Part shown: positions 60,456 to 64,000 of the stretch, piece after piece | How positions within the stretch are numbered: the first letter of the stretch is position 1 | How the letters are laid out: the number at the start of each line of letters is the position of its first letter | Assembly (NCBI RefSeq): GCF_013178945.1 | Contig: NZ_JABFDM010000010.1 | Coordinates: forward strand, 1-64,000 | Direction of reading: 5' to 3' | From: Bradyrhizobium aeschynomenes | GTDB taxonomy: Bacteria > Pseudomonadota > Alphaproteobacteria > Rhizobiales > Xanthobacteraceae | Length of the DNA stretch: 64,000 nucleotides | The notes under the pieces: generated by a model | Told to the model about the DNA's origin: nothing | The model's input: the letters and a program-made list of their open reading frames with translations, nothing else | Database searches by the model: none | Program-made: the position numbers and the translations under genes

Positions 60456-61769
60456 CTATTGCGCGGGTTTGGCGAGCGCGGTCATGGATTCGTCGGCGAA
60501 TTTGCGGGCGGCTGAAAGGGCCGCGTCGCGGGCATCGGCCTTGGCGAGCCAGTCGTTGGCGGGCGCGCGCTGCTCCGCCGGAAGGCCCTTCAGCTCGCGC
60601 CGCGCCTCGGCGAAATCGTTACGTAGCGCGGCCGCGGTGGCCCGCGCCACCACGGCGCCACGGTCGGTGCCGGCGCCGTCGGTGCGCTCGACCTTGACCA
60701 GGCCCTGCGCGCCGGCCGACAGCCTGCTGAGGATCGAGGTCCCGGTGGTGCCCTCGGGCGCTGGCGGCGTCAGCTTCGGCACGATGGTCAGGAGGTCGCG
60801 GCTGAGCGCGGCCGGGCTCGGCACCCCGCTTGCGGCAAACGCCTCCAGCGGCTTCAGCGCCGCGGCATCGGGCGCGAGCGATTTCGCCGTCGACAGCGCC
60901 GCCGCATACGGATCGCCGTGGCGTACCGCGACGTCGAGCAGCGTGGCGGCGACGACGCGGCGCAGCGGGGCATCGTCGGCCGGCTTGGCGGCCTCGGCCG
61001 CAGCCGCCGCCTCGGTGAGCTTGCGGCTCTCCTGCGCCAGCGCCGCGCTCTGGCTCTTGCTGGCGCGCTCCAGCGCGTCGATGCGTGCGGTCAGACCGGA
61101 CAGGTCGACCGGGGCCGGTGCGGGCGCCGCGCCGTCGCGCGGCTGGGCCTGGACATCGTTGAGCGCGGCCACCGTCTTGTCGCTCTGGCTGCGCAAGGCG
61201 GCGACGTCGCCGCGCACCGCAGCAATCGCCTTGTCGACCGCGTCGATGCGGCCGGTGACGGCGGCATCCGGCTTGCCGATGCGCTGCTCCAACGTCGCGA
61301 TGCGCGCCGTCAGCTCGGTGACCGCAGCGTCCTGACGCGACGCCTCCGATGGCGGCGCGACCTGCGGCCAGCCCAGCATCCAGCCGACGCCGATCACCAG
61401 CGCCGCGGCGGCCGCGCCGGAGAACGGCGCGATGATCCAAGGGGACACCGGGCGGGGCGGAGTCGTGTGCGGCGGCTCGGTCGTGGCCGCTGTCGCCTCC
61501 GGCGTCTCGCCGGCGGCCGACACGGGCTCCGAGTTTGGCTCTGGGTCCGCCGCCGCATGCGGGTGCGTTTCGCCGGCAGCGTCGGACGAGCCCTCCGCGA
61601 CCGCCTCGGCCGGAGCGGACCATGGCGATGCGGTCGGCCGCTCCGCTGCGCTCTCGGCCGCGGCGGGACGCTCCTCGCGAGAGGTCGGCTCCAGGTCGAT
61701 GGTCGGCGGCGGCCGTTTCGGCCGCCCGGTATCGGAGCCCGGTGCAGCGGTGTCGGTATCATCGACCAT
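60456..61769 (-). CDS. Alphaproteobacterial Mic60/mitofilin-like inner-membrane protein (COG4223)
   Basis: 437 residues from ATG 61769; the frame to 61823 overlaps hemD's region. An acidic Pro/Ala-rich head (~120 residues), one TM (WIIAPFSGAAAAALVIGVGWML, near residue 120), a coiled coil (TARIATLEQRIGKPDAAVTG, IDALERASKSQSAALAQ), and a helical C-terminal mitofilin-like part. The place between hemD and hemY is where alphaproteobacterial Mic60 is found. It may shape membrane invaginations, relevant to cristae-like folds. Confidence 0.85.
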   Translation of the reverse strand: MVDDTDTAAPGSDTGRPKRPPPTIDLEPTSREERPAAAESAAERPTASPWSAPAEAVAEGSSDAAGETHPHAAADPEPNSEPVSAAGETPEATAATTEPPHTTPPRPVSPWIIAPFSGAAAAALVIGVGWMLGWPQVAPPSEASRQDAAVTELTARIATLEQRIGKPDAAVTGRIDAVDKAIAAVRGDVAALRSQSDKTVAALNDVQAQPRDGAAPAPAPVDLSGLTARIDALERASKSQSAALAQESRKLTEAAAAAEAAKPADDAPLRRVVAATLLDVAVRHGDPYAAALSTAKSLAPDAAALKPLEAFAASGVPSPAALSRDLLTIVPKLTPPAPEGTTGTSILSRLSAGAQGLVKVERTDGAGTDRGAVVARATAAALRNDFAEARRELKGLPAEQRAPANDWLAKADARDAALSAARKFADESMTALAKPAQ

Positions 61770-61819
61770 GGTGGAGGTTCCCTGGCTGAGGCAAGATTGG
61801 GCAGGCCGTCTTACGCCAT

Positions 61820-62548
61820 TCACGATCGCAACGCACGAGCCAGCCCATCCAGCATGTCGTTTTCATCCGGATGCGCCGCGATTGTGACCTGGGTCGCGCC
61901 GGCGTCGCGCAGCACGTCGGCGACATTGGCCGACATGCAGCAATGCGGCACGGCCAGCGCCGAGATTTCGACCCCATCGGCCCGGACCGCCGCGACGAAC
62001 GCCGCGGCGCTTCGCCGCGAATAATGCAGCACCGCCTCGATCGCATTCGCCGCGAACGCCTCGCAGACGCCGCGCGGCAGCGCCGTCACCGGCGCCATCC
62101 GATAGACCGTCTGCGTGGTGACGTCGAAGCCGCGCCCGGCGAGCTCGGCGGCAAGGTCGCGCGAAATATCGGCACCGGCCAGATAGAGGAGCGTCGCCTT
62201 GGCGTCGATCACGGCGCTGTTCGCGATGGTGTCGCGCAGCGCCGTCGCATCGCCCGAGGCCGAGATCACCCGGGTGAAGCCGGCATCGCGCGCGGCCGCT
62301 GCGGTCTGGTCGCCGACCGCGAACAGCGGCAGGTCGAGCAAGGCGGAACCGGGCAGCTGCGGCGCGGCCGCGCGCAGCGCATTCGACGAGGTGATGACGA
62401 CGGCGGCGACGTCGTGGCCGACGTCCCCCGGTAGCGCCACCGGCTCGAAGCGCAGCATCGGCGCCAGCAGCACGTCGAAGCCGCGCGCGCGAAGCGCGGC
62501 AGCGGTGCGTTCATTGTCGGGGGCGGGACGGGTCACCAGCACGGCCAT
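61820..62548 (-). CDS. hemD: Uroporphyrinogen-III synthase
   Basis: 242 residues. Family marks: LVTRPAPDNERTAAALRARGFDV at the N-terminus, AVVITSSNALRAAAPQL, LPLFAVGDQTAAAARDAGF, and SRRSAAAFVAAV; sequence conservation is weak in this family, so length, fold pattern and position next to hemY support it. It cyclises hydroxymethylbilane to uroporphyrinogen III. hemC is not beside it here. Divergent from tsaD. Confidence 0.93.
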   Translation of the reverse strand: MAVLVTRPAPDNERTAAALRARGFDVLLAPMLRFEPVALPGDVGHDVAAVVITSSNALRAAAPQLPGSALLDLPLFAVGDQTAAAARDAGFTRVISASGDATALRDTIANSAVIDAKATLLYLAGADISRDLAAELAGRGFDVTTQTVYRMAPVTALPRGVCEAFAANAIEAVLHYSRRSAAAFVAAVRADGVEISALAVPHCCMSANVADVLRDAGATQVTIAAHPDENDMLDGLARALRS

Positions 62549-62658
62549 GTGCTATGCTCCCGTCGAATCCGGTTCGGCCGGGCTGCAATGGACTGGTGAT
62601 TGCACCTGGCGACCTCGTGGTGTTAGGCGGTTCTGCGCACTCATAATGACCAAAAGGG

Positions 62659-63756
62659 TTGAGATTGGGTAACGATACGACAACGCTCGTGCTCGGCATC
62701 GAAACCACCTGCGACGAGACCGCCGCGGCCGTGGTCGCGCGTGATTCGGACGGCAAGGGGCGGATCCTCTCCAACGTCGTGCGTTCGCAGACCGATGAAC
62801 ACGCCCTCTATGGCGGCGTGGTTCCCGAGATCGCGGCGCGCGCCCATGTCGACATGCTCGATCACCTCATCGACGCCGCGATGCGCGAAGCCGGCCTCGA
62901 CTATGCCGCGCTCGGCGGCGTCGCCGCGGCCGCGGGTCCTGGCCTGATCGGCGGCGTCATCGTCGGGCTCACCACCGCAAAAGCCATTGCGCTCGTGCAC
63001 GACACGCCGCTGATCGCGGTCAACCATCTCGAGGCGCACGCGCTGACGCCGCGTCTCACCGATGCAATCGACTTCCCCTATTGCCTGTTCCTGGCGTCGG
63101 GCGGTCACACCCAGATCGTCGCGGTCGCCGGCGTCGGCGATTACATCCGGCTCGGCACCACCGTCGACGACGCCATGGGCGAGGCGTTCGACAAGGTCGC
63201 CAAGATGCTGGGTCTGCCCTATCCCGGCGGACCCCAGGTCGAGCAGGCCGCGCGCAACGGCGATGCGGCGCGCTTCGCGTTTCCGCGTCCGATGCAGGGC
63301 CGCAGCGATGCCAACTTCTCGCTGTCTGGCCTGAAGACTGCCGTGCGCAACGAGATCGGCCGGATGGAGTCCGTCGGCGAGCAGGACACAGCCGATCTCT
63401 GCGCCAGCTTCCAGGCCGCGGTGCTGGAGTCGACCGCCGACCGTCTGCGCGTTGGCCTCGATCTGTTCAAGCAGCGCTTCGGCGCCCCGACCGCCCTGGT
63501 CGCCGCCGGCGGCGTCGCCGCCAACCAGGCGATTCGTGGCGCGCTCGACGACGTCGCGCAAGCTGCCGGCACCCGCCTGATCATGCCGCCGCCGGCGCTG
63601 TGCACCGACAACGGCGCGATGATCGCCTGGGCCGGACTGGAGCGGCTCGCGCTCGGTCTCGTCGACGGCATGGATGCCGCGCCCCGCGCGCGCTGGCTGC
63701 TGGATGCCAATGCCAGCGTGCCCGGAAAGTTCGCCAACACCCGCGCGGGGTTTTGA
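62659..63756 (+). CDS. tsaD: tRNA N6-threonylcarbamoyladenosine synthase subunit TsaD
   Basis: 365 residues if TTG 62659 is the start. Other candidates are TTG 62665 (AAAGGG upstream) and GTG 62689. Conserved: LGIETTCDETAAAVV, VNHLEAHALTPRL (metal His pair), LFLASGGHTQIV, and LCTDNGAMIAW near the end. It makes t6A at A37 of ANN-decoding tRNAs with TsaB/C/E. gpsA follows after ~130 bp containing two palindromes. Confidence 0.95.
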   Translation: MRLGNDTTTLVLGIETTCDETAAAVVARDSDGKGRILSNVVRSQTDEHALYGGVVPEIAARAHVDMLDHLIDAAMREAGLDYAALGGVAAAAGPGLIGGVIVGLTTAKAIALVHDTPLIAVNHLEAHALTPRLTDAIDFPYCLFLASGGHTQIVAVAGVGDYIRLGTTVDDAMGEAFDKVAKMLGLPYPGGPQVEQAARNGDAARFAFPRPMQGRSDANFSLSGLKTAVRNEIGRMESVGEQDTADLCASFQAAVLESTADRLRVGLDLFKQRFGAPTALVAAGGVAANQAIRGALDDVAQAAGTRLIMPPPALCTDNGAMIAWAGLERLALGLVDGMDAAPRARWLLDANASVPGKFANTRAGF

Positions 63757-63785
63757 GACGTGCGCACATCGCCTCTCCACGCCTC

Positions 63786-63860
63786 GCCCGCAAGCGGGGC
63801 ACGTGTCAACCTCGCCCCGCTTGCGGGCAGAGGTCGGATCGCATCGGGAGATGCGATCCG
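63786..63860. repeat. Two palindromes between tsaD and gpsA
   Basis: GCCCGCAAGCGGGGC (63786-63800) pairs with GCCCCGCTTGCGGGC (63814-63828). CGGATCGCAT (63835-63844) pairs with ATGCGATCCG (63851-63860). A known type of intergenic repeat in Bradyrhizobium; may attenuate or process the tsaD-gpsA transcript. Confidence 0.8.
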
Positions 63861-63883
63861 GGTGAGGGGATGAGCGTGGGGCG

Positions 63884-64000
63884 ATGACTCGCTTCCAAAC
63901 CCTCTCCATCATCGGTGCTGGCGCGTGGGGCACCGCGCTTGCCGCCGTTGCCGCGCGCGCGGGCCGTGACGTCACGCTCTACGCCCGCGACGCCGACCAC
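63884..64000 (+). CDS. gpsA: NAD(P)H-dependent glycerol-3-phosphate dehydrogenase, N-terminal part (cut by window end)
   Basis: 39 residues visible. The Rossmann loop IIGAGAWGTALAAVAARAG is the GpsA signature, followed by DVTLYARDADH. It makes sn-glycerol-3-phosphate for phospholipids. Start ATG 63884 has GTGGGG upstream; the gene continues past 64000. Confidence 0.93.
   Translation, partial: MTRFQTLSIIGAGAWGTALAAVAARAGRDVTLYARDADH

Overview
The window reads as chromosome of a high-GC alphaproteobacterium, most likely Bradyrhizobium or a close Nitrobacteraceae relative. Reasons: GC-rich codon use throughout; an E. coli-length ArgG; a hemD - Mic60-like - hemY run; a tsaD/gpsA pair; YeiH, IalB and two TAXI-type binding proteins; and several dispersed palindromic repeat families that I recognise from Bradyrhizobium genomes. 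Both ends cut genes: an OmpA-type protein at the left and gpsA at the right.

Layout. 1-11.4 kb is mostly housekeeping or envelope: OmpA-like protein, argG, a PAP2 phosphatase, rlmN, an IalB-type protein, a quinone oxidoreductase, a Sel1-repeat membrane protein, a TAXI binding protein and a DUF1232 protein. 11.6-19.9 kb is the most unusual block. It holds two proteins with complete vanadium-haloperoxidase/PAP2 active-site signatures, a six-TM protein of unknown function, a winged-helix/TolB/TPR regulator and a cytoplasmic-looking subtilase. One haloperoxidase has eight GGF repeats at its N-terminus, and its stop codon overlaps the subtilase start. 19.9-25 kb has pterin dehydratase, a membrane-anchored TAXI protein, a Tat-exported PhoD, and a lone receiver protein divergent from a Crp/Fnr regulator. 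25.0-28.0 kb is a tight five-gene unit: an Lgt-like protein lacking key Lgt residues, a cysteine-rich radical SAM enzyme resembling archaeal tetraether synthase, and three tiny membrane proteins. A lipid-modifying role is inferred.

28-45.8 kb carries typA, an amine oxidase, LysR/YeiH, an operon of hydrolase, DUF2269, SDR-DoxX and DCC proteins, ppa, folD, DUF167, YggT, tRNA-Ala(CGC), a GATase, an SDR, TerB, an adenylate cyclase and a P450. 46-54.3 kb has a Tat-exported hydrolase, an MFS transporter with an extra C-terminal domain, small secreted cysteine-rich proteins, a NodB-type deacetylase and a TPR-GSCFA protein. 54.6-57.5 kb is an accessory patch with lower GC by eye. It contains palindromic REP-like elements, a truncated DUF1963 fragment, a truncated ORF and small secreted proteins. 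57.7-58.3 kb is a long non-coding repeat ending at tRNA-Thr(CGT). 58.5-64 kb is the hemY/Mic60/hemD run with divergent tsaD and gpsA.

I see no CRISPR array, prophage, intact transposase or rRNA. Several gene starts were moved inward from the longest open frame because of ribosome-binding sites or because the upstream part lies in repeat DNA; these cases are noted in the entries.
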